Below, one piece after another: positions 14,982-22,616 of a stretch of DNA of 64,000 nt. Position 1 is the stretch's first letter. The number at the start of each line of letters is the position of its first letter. The notes under the pieces were generated by a model, which was given only the letters and a program-made list of their open reading frames with translations, was not told the origin of the DNA and ran no database searches. The translations under genes and the position numbers were made by a program. This stretch comes from a virus: IMG/VR virus record IMGVR_UViG_3300030004_000001, positions 1 through 64,000 of that record; one strand, given 5' to 3'.

Positions 14982-15389
14982 TTACTCAGTTTTTGCAGAA
15001 TCCTTGAGGAAATACTTTTCGGATCGCCTCAAAAACCTTTTAAAGTGCTTCTGAACGGATTCGGGAATCTTATAAGCTCCTTCATTCATTCTGTCAATGG
15101 CCCTAGACTCAGCTTCCTTCTTTGTATATCGATCACGCTTATTGCAGAGAGAGAAGCCAACAACTACCTGACCATTAACCTTATCAGAAATAAGAACTCC
15201 AATAGGATTGCGATTGTAAAGACAATTCAGAATATCTTTGAGATCAGCCTGAATCTCATTAATTTGTGCAGCATTATCAACATTAAGTACTGGCAGATCA
15301 TCGATCAATGCCATAATATCGACGACCTTTCTTTCAATCACTTCAGGATTGAAGTTCTTCTTGTTATGACGGACGTATTCCTTGAGCAT
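14982..15389 (-). CDS. Hypothetical helical protein (135 aa)
   Basis: The longer frame runs into tRNA-Arg, so the start is the ATG at 15389 (MLKEYVRHNKKN) with SD AGGAG 7 bases upstream. Mostly helical and charged; a segment NPIGVLISDKVNGQVVVGFSL forms the only beta part. C-terminus very basic (KRFLRRSEKYFLK). Codon use is richer in C/G than flanking genes. No family recognised; it stands alone between tRNA-Arg and the large RNA. Confidence 0.65.
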   Translation of the reverse strand: MLKEYVRHNKKNFNPEVIERKVVDIMALIDDLPVLNVDNAAQINEIQADLKDILNCLYNRNPIGVLISDKVNGQVVVGFSLCNKRDRYTKKEAESRAIDRMNEGAYKIPESVQKHFKRFLRRSEKYFLKDSAKTE

Positions 15390-15414
15390 TATCTCTCCTA
15401 TGAGATTGGTTGAT

Positions 15415-15490
15415 TGGTCTTCCCACCGTGGCTCGAACACGGGTCTAGAACTTAGAAGGTTCTTGCTAAATCCAACTCAGCTATGGGAAG
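15415..15490 (-). tRNA. tRNA-Arg(UCU)
   Basis: Acceptor CTTCCCA/TGGGAAG, anticodon stem AGAAC/GTTCT with loop CTTCTAA, encoded CCA. Reads AGA, a common codon in this AT-rich phage. Confidence 0.93.
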
Positions 15491-15498
15491 AAAGTGAA

Positions 15499-15705
15499 TT
15501 ATCGTTTTAAATTATTCCAAGCAGTTACAGTATCTTCCCATTCTTTATCAAAAGGTCCTAAATAGTGACAATCTGTACATTCAACATATCTTAATTTAAG
15601 TTTACCATTATAAACAACATTGAGTGATTTTTGTAAATCTCCATTTGGATCTATAAATGCTTCATTACCTGTATTTTTACATCTAGGACATGGTTTGAAA
15701 TTCAT
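15499..15705 (-). CDS. Lar-like zinc-ribbon protein (68 aa)
   Basis: CPRC at ~6-9 and CTDC at ~43-46 form a four-cysteine zinc ribbon, and the C-terminus ends TVTAWNNLKR. This is the layout of the Lar family, whose founding member (Rac prophage Lar) eases type I restriction; most homologues are untested. Starts next to the upstream gene with no gap. Confidence 0.65.
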   Translation of the reverse strand: MNFKPCPRCKNTGNEAFIDPNGDLQKSLNVVYNGKLKLRYVECTDCHYLGPFDKEWEDTVTAWNNLKR

Positions 15706-15930
15706 TCATCCTCTCCAATCAATTATCTTATGAGAAAAGTCAGTGTCATAATGATCAAAATCTTCAATAGTATTTACCAATTTAATATCAGGAAATTTAT
15801 CCTTTAAATCATTAACTCCATTTGGAGATTTAGAAACCAAAGTATAGTTTGTATCAGTAGGAATATAACGAATATATCCACCATATTCCTGATCTGCCAT
15901 AATTTGAGAATAATATAAATAAGATTTCAT
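15706..15930 (-). CDS. Hypothetical protein (74 aa)
   Basis: Tyr-rich N-terminus (MKSYLYYSQIM) and a predicted alpha/beta fold; no motif recognised. Its stop abuts the next ATG, so the two small genes are co-translated. Lies between tRNA-Ala and the Lar-like gene. Confidence 0.55.
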   Translation of the reverse strand: MKSYLYYSQIMADQEYGGYIRYIPTDTNYTLVSKSPNGVNDLKDKFPDIKLVNTIEDFDHYDTDFSHKIIDWRG

Positions 15931-15949
15931 ATTATCTCCAAAATTAAAT

Positions 15950-16023
15950 TGGTGGAGTTTACGAGACTCGAACTCGTGTTTGAAACTTGCAAAGCTACCG
16001 TTCTCCCACTGAACTAAAACCCC
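15950..16023 (-). tRNA. tRNA-Ala(UGC)
   Basis: Acceptor GGGGTTT/AAACTCC, D-arm GTTC/GAAC, anticodon loop TTTGCAA, T-arm ACGAGTTCGAGTCTCGT, encoded CCA. The anticodon stem GTAGC/GTTTC is poor (one mismatch and a wobble). Confidence 0.85.
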
Positions 16024-16026
16024 AAT

Positions 16027-16101
16027 TGGCGTCCTCTGTTAGATTCGAACTAACGACCATCCGGTTAACAGCCGGAAGCTCTGCCATTGAGCTAAGAGGA
16101 C
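16027..16101 (-). tRNA. tRNA-Asn(GUU)
   Basis: Acceptor GTCCTCT/AGAGGAC, anticodon stem TCCGG/CCGGA with loop CTGTTAA, discriminator G, encoded CCA. Confidence 0.94.
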
Positions 16102-16112
16102 ATTTTATGAAA

Positions 16113-16202
16113 TGGCGGTAGATGAAAGATTCGAACTTTCGGACCCTTTTAAAGGTCGCCGCATTAGTAGGGCGGTGCTATAGACCACTCAGCCAATCTA
16201 CC
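16113..16202 (-). tRNA. tRNA-Ser with ACU anticodon
   Basis: Class II tRNA: acceptor GGTAGAT/ATCTACC, discriminator G, D-arm GCTGAGTGGTCTATAGC, variable arm GACCTTTAAAAGGGTC, T-arm GAAAG-TTCGAAT-CTTTC, encoded CCA. Anticodon loop CTACTAA gives ACU, where bacteria normally have GCU; a C-T mismatch closes the loop. Confidence 0.85.
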
Positions 16203-16203
16203 G

Positions 16204-16485
16204 ATTATTGGGAGAATAAATATTCTCCCTAGCAAACTGTCATTATGGCCATCCGGTCATGGTATAGTTTGCTAATTTCCATCTTACATAACGAGGCCAC
16301 ATTCAATTCTGTGTGGATTAGTTATGCTATGATGGTGTTTATTTGGCATTCACATTTGATGCCTACTCCATAGTATTGTGACGTAGCCCTCGATCGACAC
16401 CAATTACATTGTGAGGACTTCAACGGGACGTAACTATGCAAGCTGAACTATTCAGAATTGATTGTCACGCTGAATAGTTCTTTGT
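16204..16485 (-). ncRNA. Structured non-coding spacer
   Basis: About 280 nt between two tRNA-Ser genes with no ORF. Inverted repeats: GGGAGAATA/TATTCTCCC, AGCAAACT/AGTTTGCT, CCATC...GATGG enclosing CATAAC/GTTATG and CCACA/TGTGG, and GAACTATTCAG/CTGAATAGTTC (11 bp). They are nested and consistent with one folded RNA. Strand is taken from the neighbouring tRNAs. Confidence 0.45.
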
Positions 16486-16575
16486 TGGCGGAAAGCGAGA
16501 GATTCGAACTCCCGGTGAGCGTAAACCCACGATAGTTTTCAAGACTATTGCCTTAAACCACTCAGCCAGCTTTCC
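16486..16575 (-). tRNA. tRNA-Ser(UGA)
   Basis: Class II: acceptor GGAAAGC/GCTTTCC, anticodon stem ATAGT/ACTAT with loop CTTGAAA, discriminator G, encoded CCA. Confidence 0.94.
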
Positions 16576-16580
16576 AGTTA

Positions 16581-17015
16581 TTAATCTAATCCAAAATTTT
16601 CACGGTAATTTGCTTCTTCTTCAGTTGGAGGATCAAGAATTTCCGGTTGATAATATTCTGAATAAATAATTTCCATAGCTTTATCGCCATCTGCATAAAA
16701 TAAATTTGGATTCGTTATGTTAAATCTATTACAAAAAGATTGACCAATTCTTATATCTTTATAGATTTGAACTTCTTTATTATATTCTTTTAAAAAATCG
16801 GTAATCTGTTCATGATTTAAATGACAGTATGTAGCTTGTTTTGAAGGGAATTTTTCACCAAACGCAATCCTTAATTGATAAATCCTTAAAGCACCTTTAT
16901 TTTTACAAGTTCCCATATAATTAGGAATTTCTTCTTTAGGTTGTGCATTAAAAAATTCCTGCATTTCCCACAATGCTTTTTCTACATTCTCAATTAGAGT
17001 ATTAAGATCTTGCAT
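16581..17015 (-). CDS. Hypothetical protein (144 aa)
   Basis: Helical N-terminus with an acidic surface, three cysteines (CKNKG, CHLN, FCNRF) and an acidic C-terminal tail (PPTEEEANYRENFGLD). Overlaps the phosphoesterase stop by 14 nt, with SD AAAGGAG eight bases upstream of its ATG. No family recognised. Part of a three-gene run inside the tRNA cluster. Confidence 0.6.
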   Translation of the reverse strand: MQDLNTLIENVEKALWEMQEFFNAQPKEEIPNYMGTCKNKGALRIYQLRIAFGEKFPSKQATYCHLNHEQITDFLKEYNKEVQIYKDIRIGQSFCNRFNITNPNLFYADGDKAMEIIYSEYYQPEILDPPTEEEANYRENFGLD

Positions 17016-17529
17016 TGTAATCTCCTTTCTGTTTTTCCAATCTATAAAAAACTTCTTCGAGTAAAATAGGTTTAAAATCAGTCCATTCTACACAAACATT
17101 TAAATATCTATTATCCATGATTTTATTACTATGCAAGTGACCATGAATATTTCCACCACACCATCTAGCTAAACTATCAGGATGAATGGGGATATGGGAT
17201 AATAAATATTTATCAAGTTTATGTGATCCACGAATATCTTTAAAATATTTAGCATATTCTTTTAAATCAAAGATATCATGATTACCACGAATTAAAACTT
17301 TTCTACCATTTAATTTTTCAAAAATAACTAGATCTCTTTTATGAAAAACAACATCACCTAAATGATAGATTTTATCTTCAGGTTTCACTATATCATTCCA
17401 ATTTTGAACTAAAGCTTCATCCATATCTTTTACATTATTCCAGGGGCGAACTTTAATTCCATCTTCTTTTAAAAAATTACAAATATTCTCTTGACCAAAA
17501 TGAGTATCGCTTATTAAATAGACTTTCAT
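17002..17529 (-). CDS. Calcineurin-like metallophosphoesterase (175 aa)
   Basis: All metal-binding blocks are present in order: SDTHFG (~7-12), HLGDVV (~56-61), GNHD (~82-85), LSHIPIH (~109-115) and GHLH (~130-133). This small single-domain form occurs in many phages and bacteria and acts on phosphoesters such as nucleotides or RNA ends; the substrate is unknown. In a tRNA cluster an RNA-repair role is conceivable but not shown. ATGA overlap with the HNH gene upstream. Confidence 0.85.
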   Translation of the reverse strand: MKVYLISDTHFGQENICNFLKEDGIKVRPWNNVKDMDEALVQNWNDIVKPEDKIYHLGDVVFHKRDLVIFEKLNGRKVLIRGNHDIFDLKEYAKYFKDIRGSHKLDKYLLSHIPIHPDSLARWCGGNIHGHLHSNKIMDNRYLNVCVEWTDFKPILLEEVFYRLEKQKGDYNARS

Positions 17530-18059
17530 AAATACCTATTTTTCTGTTTAGCCCAATATCCTCGTGGTGGTTTTTCTATTCCATATTTTTTACACCACTT
17601 ACCAATCATCCTACCACTTACATTATAAAATTTACCTATTTCTTCAGAAGGAATTTTCCAAATGATTTTTTCTAAATCTTCTTTAGATGCAATGTCTTTT
17701 TCTTGATCTATTCTATAACATTCCACAGAACAATATTGCTTTTCAATAGAATCAGGTTGGAATTCTTTTTTACAATATCTACAAATTTTTAATTCTAAAT
17801 AAACTGGATGATGAAGTTTACAATGTTCAGATGATGTTAATATTTCTAAATTTTCTGGATCATTATTTAATCTATTTTCGTCTATATGATGTACATGTTC
17901 AAAGTCTTCTAAATATCTATTTAATTTATTTTCCATAACTAATCTATGAAAATAAACAGATTTTGAATTTTTCCATGCATTTGGATGTGTTGGATAATAT
18001 ACCGTTATGTAACCTAAAGGATGAAGTGTTTGTGTAAATGATTTTAAATCATGTAACAT
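17526..18059 (-). CDS. HNH homing endonuclease with zinc and HTH parts (177 aa)
   Basis: HNH core EHVHHIDENRLNNDPENLEI (~54-73) followed by SSEHCKLHH. A four-cysteine cluster (ICRYC at ~92-96, YCSVEC at ~109-114) and a C-terminal helix-turn-helix (EEIGKFYNVSGRMIGKWCKK) would bind the DNA target. Full-length and apparently intact. Lies directly downstream of tRNA-Thr, a usual landing place for free-standing homing enzymes. Confidence 0.85.
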   Translation of the reverse strand: MLHDLKSFTQTLHPLGYITVYYPTHPNAWKNSKSVYFHRLVMENKLNRYLEDFEHVHHIDENRLNNDPENLEILTSSEHCKLHHPVYLELKICRYCKKEFQPDSIEKQYCSVECYRIDQEKDIASKEDLEKIIWKIPSEEIGKFYNVSGRMIGKWCKKYGIEKPPRGYWAKQKNRYL

Positions 18060-18075
18060 ATTTTCCTTTATAAAT

Positions 18076-18163
18076 TGGAGCCAAGAACAGGATTCGAACC
18101 TGCGATGGATTATTAGTCGGCAGCTTACAAGGCTGTTCCCTTCGACCGCTTGGGCATCTTGGC
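18076..18163 (-). tRNA. tRNA with UGU anticodon (Thr) and class II body
   Basis: Acceptor GCCAAGA/TCTTGGC, D-arm CCC-AAGCGGTCGAA-GGG like Tyr/Ser/Leu tRNAs, anticodon stem CAGC/GCTG with loop CTTGTAA (UGU), ~17-nt variable arm with CGA/TCG stem, T-arm CAGGTTCGAATCCTG, discriminator T, encoded CCA. Thr tRNAs are normally class I, so identity is uncertain. Confidence 0.8.
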
Positions 18164-18165
18164 AA

Positions 18166-18640
18166 ATGGCAGTTTATGGATATCTGCCAACCAACTACTT
18201 TCATTTTTGTATAGCAAACAGGAGTTTTACCACTCACCATATATAGTAAGTCTTATCGGAGGAACTGGAAATATCTTTGCGATATCGATGGCTTACAATC
18301 GATAACGTTTAAGTTTATCTCATCGTTATAGTCATAACGCTCATCCCCCGTTAACGCGACGGTTAGTAATATGAGTCGTATAGGGTTGGATACCTATTTT
18401 CCCGCATTCCGCTAAGACAGTCCTAAAACTGTCCTAGTCAGACGATTAATTATTTCATTATAAAACCAAGTAGCATCACTACTCAGATTATCAATTAGAA
18501 GTTTTCAGCCTCGCAAGGCATGTTGTAATTGTAACACACGGTCGAAACCTGTCAACAAGATATTTAAAGAATATGTCGTGGCTCGCTCCAAATCACGATT
18601 ATTAAAAGTTTTATCTTTTAATAAAGGTGATTTGATATAA
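18166..18640 (-). ncRNA. Structured leader / non-coding RNA upstream of tRNA-Thr
   Basis: About 475 nt without a real gene. Stems on the minus strand: AAATCAC/GTGATTT plus TTATTAAAAG/CTTTTAATAA forming one ~17-bp hairpin (18589-18634), GCCT-TGCG-AGGC, GACAGT/ACTGTC, GTTATGAC-TATAAC and ATATC/GATAT. Two promoters feed it (18647 and 18528). It may be the tRNA-cluster leader or another RNA of the 14 kb type. A 63-codon frame at 18049-18240 runs across the tRNA and is rejected. Confidence 0.45.
18528..18555 (-). promoter_or_regulatory. Near-consensus sigma70 promoter
   Basis: Minus strand TTGACA, 16-nt spacer, TGT-TACAAT (extended -10). Drives the tRNA cluster leftwards; the GCCTTGCGAGGC hairpin begins near the expected RNA 5' end. 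Confidence 0.75.
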
Positions 18641-18646
18641 TAATCT

Positions 18647-18665
18647 CTCCATATATATTATAACA
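18647..18665 (-). promoter_or_regulatory. Extended -10 promoter block (copy 2)
   Basis: Minus strand TGTTATAATATATATGGAG, preceded by a T-run; identical to the copy at 36186. Divergent from the sigma-gene promoter 27 nt away. Confidence 0.65.
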
Positions 18666-18691
18666 AAAAAATGGTGTTTTTTGCGAACATG

Positions 18692-18700
18692 TGTTATCAT
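18692..18700 (+). promoter_or_regulatory. Extended -10 promoter of the sigma-like gene
   Basis: TGT-TATCAT ends 7 bases before the ATG at 18708; no SD fits, so the transcript may be leaderless or nearly so. Confidence 0.45.
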
Positions 18701-18707
18701 AGAACTT

Positions 18708-19379
18708 ATGTCGAACGAACTGATTCTACAATACCAGAAAGATCCAACGAATAAAGAAATCGAACAGAAATTACTCGATATGCATGGATCTTATATTAAA
18801 GCCAACATTAATAAATGGGCCGGGATAGTCCCTGATATAATCATTCATTCATATGGTAAGAAATATGCGTTAGATGCTTTCAAGACTTATAATCCAATTA
18901 AAGGATCCATTAACACCCATCTATATAACAATATCTCCCAACTCTCCAGACTAATCTATCAACACCAAAATGCAATTCGCTTACCAGAGCAACAGATACA
19001 GTTAATCGGAAAAGTTAATGCATCTAGAGATATTCTAACTGATGAATTGGGCCGTGAGCCAACCACAGAAGAAATAGCTGATAATTTATCTTTACCAAAA
19101 GCACATATAGCTAAAGTAATTAGAAATCAAAGAGCAGATTTTCTAAATGATTCTGATACAGATATGCAACATGCTTATGGTGATCATGATAATGAGATAG
19201 GAAATAAGATATTTCAATTTAGACAGACTCTGAATGATACAAGAAAAGATCAATTTGATAGTTTTACAGGATATAACAACGTAACTCCATTAAGTCCTCA
19301 ACAATTTGGTTTAAAATTTAAACTTAAACCTTACGAAGTATCAAGACTTAAAACATTATTTGCTAAAGGGTTAAAATAA
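18708..19379 (+). CDS. Sigma70-family-like transcription factor (223 aa)
   Basis: Region 2-like core ALDAFKTYNPIKGSINTHLY (~45-64), then RLIYQHQNAIRLPEQ and a region 3 typical of sigma factors (ELGREPTTEEIADNLSLPKA, ~116-135). The C-terminus (PQQFGLKFKLKPYEVSRL, ~198-215) reads as a weakened region 4 helix-turn-helix. Phage sigma-like proteins of this type redirect RNA polymerase to phage promoters. ATG 18708 preferred over an upstream TTG that would overlap the -10. TAATG overlap with the next gene. Natural partner: the fused RNAP at 23579. Confidence 0.75.
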   Translation: MSNELILQYQKDPTNKEIEQKLLDMHGSYIKANINKWAGIVPDIIIHSYGKKYALDAFKTYNPIKGSINTHLYNNISQLSRLIYQHQNAIRLPEQQIQLIGKVNASRDILTDELGREPTTEEIADNLSLPKAHIAKVIRNQRADFLNDSDTDMQHAYGDHDNEIGNKIFQFRQTLNDTRKDQFDSFTGYNNVTPLSPQQFGLKFKLKPYEVSRLKTLFAKGLK

Positions 19380-19759
19380 TGGCAACTCAAATTACTCGTA
19401 CCCAGATATTAACTGATAGAGTTATTACTGTTACTATTAGCTTAACAGCTAAAGATGCTACAGATGATGCGTTGGTTAAAAAGTTTGGTGATATTCAAAT
19501 TATGCCTAGTGGATATTTTAATGATCCAGCAGATTCTACCTATCCTCAGTTTATGGTAAACGCGGGAACAGAACCTATCGATTTTTTTACAGCAGGATCT
19601 ATCGTTGCTACATTCGCTAATGATACATTAGCTCTTGCAGATCTTCAGAGACGTGCTTTATTATGGGGTAACGCTATCCAGTTAACTATACAGAATGCCA
19701 TGATAGCTTTACGTGCTTTAGTTGATTCTACTACCTCTACTAGTGTGGTGACAATATGA
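19379..19759 (+). CDS. Probable virion protein (126 aa)
   Basis: Thr/Ala-rich mixed alpha/beta protein without recognised motif. Coupled to the sigma-like gene (TAATG) and to the next gene (ATGA). Its place at the head of the baseplate run and its neutral, non-enzymatic composition suggest a tail or baseplate component. Confidence 0.55.
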   Translation: MATQITRTQILTDRVITVTISLTAKDATDDALVKKFGDIQIMPSGYFNDPADSTYPQFMVNAGTEPIDFFTAGSIVATFANDTLALADLQRRALLWGNAIQLTIQNAMIALRALVDSTTSTSVVTI

Positions 19760-20097
19760 GTTTGGTTAAATTAGCTTGGGATTCTAAAATGGATGAATTT
19801 GAAAATATTTTTAAATCAAAAACTCTAAAACAAATGCAACCATATAAATATTTTGAAGATAAACATAAACAAAAAGCTAAAGAATGGATTAAATACTATC
19901 AGTTAGAACCTAATGATCCATTAACACATACCGTAGGAAAAGAACAAAGAAAATGGACTAATGCAGTCTATGATAGATATAATAAATATAAATCTCATAT
20001 TAGAAATAGAAATATGAAACGTGGATTAGCTGGACTTGCTGCCGTTACTGTTTTGGGCGGAATTGTAAAAAACAGTTTAAATAAAGATAAAAAATAA
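19756..20097 (+). CDS. SLVKLA-motif protein with C-terminal membrane helix (113 aa)
   Basis: Starts MSLVKLAWD, part of the shared motif set. A Lys/Tyr-rich helical middle (residues ~15-90) is followed by one hydrophobic segment GLAGLAAVTVLGGIV and a Lys-rich end, i.e. a tail-anchored layout. ATGA overlap with the gene before. Could be an injected or membrane-contact virion protein; not recognised. Confidence 0.6.
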   Translation: MSLVKLAWDSKMDEFENIFKSKTLKQMQPYKYFEDKHKQKAKEWIKYYQLEPNDPLTHTVGKEQRKWTNAVYDRYNKYKSHIRNRNMKRGLAGLAAVTVLGGIVKNSLNKDKK

Positions 20098-20101
20098 CAA
20101 T

Positions 20102-20521
20102 ATGGCCTATTTAAATTATTTAGCTCAGATTAAAACATTCCTAACTAACTGGTCATCTTGTATGGCTGGTAATGGAAGTACTAATACTTTTGATTATAAA
20201 ATTAGTACGGCAAAAGAATTAAATAATTTGAAGAATGCAGTTACTGTAAATGATATGGTTCAGATGGGTAATGCCTATTATGATCAGGTTGGAATAGGTA
20301 GAGCAATGACTGAATTATATAAAAAACCTAAAGATTATTTTGCTGATTTTGTAGCATTTAATACTACTCAATTAGCTGATTTAACTAATTTAGGTAACGA
20401 AGTAACAAATTCATATACTAATATTTCAGATACTAGTTTAAGTAATAAGTCAATTAAATCTATTTCAGCTAAATTACAATTAAAACTTTCCTTAATAAGT
20501 TCACCATATGACAACAATTAA
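20102..20521 (+). CDS. Probable tail/baseplate protein (139 aa)
   Basis: Helical, Asn/Thr/Ser-rich, no motif recognised. Overlaps the gp25-like gene by 14 nt. Position between the membrane protein and baseplate wedge genes suggests a structural role. Confidence 0.5.
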   Translation: MAYLNYLAQIKTFLTNWSSCMAGNGSTNTFDYKISTAKELNNLKNAVTVNDMVQMGNAYYDQVGIGRAMTELYKKPKDYFADFVAFNTTQLADLTNLGNEVTNSYTNISDTSLSNKSIKSISAKLQLKLSLISSPYDNN

Positions 20522-20933
20522 TTTAGATATTACAAATAGAGATTTATACGGAAATGTGACTTTTTTATTAAAGTCTGCTAGAGTTTATGGTATCGAAAAT
20601 GTAATTCAGAAAGTAACTACTTGTTTGTTATCATCCAAGAAAACTACTTATTTTGGTAATATATATGGCAGCGATGCATTACAGGCTGGTAAATATAATT
20701 TTAATGCAGATGGAGTTACAGATTTTAAATTACAAATTACAGATGATTTAGTAAATATTAAAAGTTCTATTCAAACTGATGAAACTACATATAACATTCC
20801 CGTAGCAGATAGATTAAAAGATATAGCTATTCAAGACGTAGTATTTGATAATACAACTTTAACAGTAAGTTTATCATTGTTAATTTCTACTAATTCTGCT
20901 TCCACTATTATTCAATTGCCGGTGAAATCGTGA
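20508..20933 (+). CDS. gp25/GPW-like baseplate wedge protein (141 aa)
   Basis: Layout fits the gp25-like family: an early YGIENVIQKVTTCLLSSKK stretch (~24-42), then FGNIYGSDAL, and a C-terminal beta part with PVADRLKDIAI. In contractile-tail phages gp25 forms part of the inner baseplate wedge. The next gene is J-like, the usual neighbour. Overlaps it by 4 nt (GTGA). Confidence 0.6.
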   Translation: MTTINLDITNRDLYGNVTFLLKSARVYGIENVIQKVTTCLLSSKKTTYFGNIYGSDALQAGKYNFNADGVTDFKLQITDDLVNIKSSIQTDETTYNIPVADRLKDIAIQDVVFDNTTLTVSLSLLISTNSASTIIQLPVKS

Positions 20934-22615
20934 ATTCAACAGATCTGATTAAATTTTCAACTGATGTATTACAAGCAGATTCTAATTATGCTAATGTAGA
21001 TTTATCTACATCAGGTGCATTTTACAATTTAACCATTCTACCATTTTCGGTTTTAACAAAGCCATTAAGAGATTTGATTAATTCAAATATGAACGCATTA
21101 GCATTAGGAACTATGACTAGTGCTCAATTAGATAGTTGGGCTACTAATTTATTTCTTACACGTAGAACTAATAATTTAATGACCGTAGCTATTACAATTT
21201 ATTTAACAAATAGTACAGAAACGATAGAACCTTTAATGGTCTATACTACTGATACTTTTACTACAAATCAGAATAAGATTTTTTATCCAATTCAAGATTA
21301 TATTTTTATATTTAGTTCATTACCGGTAGATTCAACAGGTAATTATAGATATGCTACCATTATTGCATCTTCAACTCAGGATTATACAGTTACAGCAGCT
21401 AATACAATTAAATCAACTTCTTTAACTCATCCATCACTTTCTTATGTTACAAATGCGGCAGCCTCTTCAACTCCAATTGAGGCTCAAACAGATACAGACT
21501 TTATAACAAGTATTCAGTCTGCAATATCCGCACGAAATAATACTACCGCAAATGCAATTTACACTAATTTAGAAGCTGCATATACTTCAATAACAGATAT
21601 TTTAGCTATTGGATATAATGATCCTGAAATGCAGAGAGATATCGCTGTTGCAGCGCGTGATTGGTCGGGTCACTTTGGTGGAATGACAGATATTTACGTT
21701 CGCACTCCACTGACTGCTGTGACGGCTACGGTTACGGGCACTAGAAATTCTACCAACAATGGCTACACTTTTATTCTTCGTAAATACGCAGGTTATGATT
21801 GGGATTCTATTGATGACTCATCACCCACCCCTCTCTCATTAACCCCCTGGATTGCTGTAACTTCTACTAATCCATTACCTTCAATGCCTATAGTATTATT
21901 TGACTGGGCAGATACAACAATAACTAACACAACTATAACTACAGCGACCAATGGATTACCAAATGTATTAGTTGAAGTAATGCCAGATCCAGAATTAAAT
22001 GCATATGGTAAAAATTATCGTTATTCAATATATGAAAATCTTAGAATAACGGTTTATACAAACACAGCAGTAAATTCTTCTGAAACAATTGTATTAGCCT
22101 ATTCTACTTTATCAAATATTGAAGATATGCAAACATATATGAACTCTTCAGTTGCTAGAGTTTTAACTTCTAATAATTTAGTAAAATCTTTCCTTCCAGT
22201 TGAGATAAAGGATTTGACTATTGTTTATGATTCTAGTTATACTGTAGATACGACAACGTGGGCAACTACTCTTGCTGATTTAATTAATAGCTGGTCATCA
22301 ACTCAACCAATTAGATTATCTACATTATTAACCGATTTCGTAGCTCCAGTTCGTTTGGATGAAGTGTGGAGTGATACAACTTCTTCATTACCATATACTT
22401 TTGATAGTAATGGCAATATTACTGGAACTAATGTTTCAACATCTTTTCCTTCTTACATAACTATGTCATTAAATAATATAGATGGTTCTTTTCAATATTA
22501 TATTTCTACTAGACAGATTTATCCAATGGTCAAAACTGGATTATCTTCAACTTATAGAACTTGTCGTTATTTTGTAGATTCTTCAAATATTCATTTTGTA
22601 GCGGGGACATGGTAA
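20930..22615 (+). CDS. Baseplate J-like protein (561 aa)
   Basis: GTG start overlapping the preceding stop. Contains the J-family pattern: an N-terminal helical part, a beta-rich middle and the block EAQTDTDFITSIQSAISARN followed by helix and AIGYNDPEMQRDI. J-like/gp6-like proteins form the baseplate wedge ring in contractile tails. A patch at ~21640-21860 uses more GC-ending codons than the rest. Confidence 0.65.
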   Translation: MNSTDLIKFSTDVLQADSNYANVDLSTSGAFYNLTILPFSVLTKPLRDLINSNMNALALGTMTSAQLDSWATNLFLTRRTNNLMTVAITIYLTNSTETIEPLMVYTTDTFTTNQNKIFYPIQDYIFIFSSLPVDSTGNYRYATIIASSTQDYTVTAANTIKSTSLTHPSLSYVTNAAASSTPIEAQTDTDFITSIQSAISARNNTTANAIYTNLEAAYTSITDILAIGYNDPEMQRDIAVAARDWSGHFGGMTDIYVRTPLTAVTATVTGTRNSTNNGYTFILRKYAGYDWDSIDDSSPTPLSLTPWIAVTSTNPLPSMPIVLFDWADTTITNTTITTATNGLPNVLVEVMPDPELNAYGKNYRYSIYENLRITVYTNTAVNSSETIVLAYSTLSNIEDMQTYMNSSVARVLTSNNLVKSFLPVEIKDLTIVYDSSYTVDTTTWATTLADLINSWSSTQPIRLSTLLTDFVAPVRLDEVWSDTTSSLPYTFDSNGNITGTNVSTSFPSYITMSLNNIDGSFQYYISTRQIYPMVKTGLSSTYRTCRYFVDSSNIHFVAGTW

Positions 22616-22616
22616 T

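Noticed and set aside
18049-18240. 63-codon minus-strand frame
   Set aside because: Translates through tRNA-Thr.
11250-18650. CRISPR array among the repeats of the tRNA cluster
   Set aside because: Repeats are inverted stems or two-copy modules, not regularly spaced direct repeats, and no cas gene is present.
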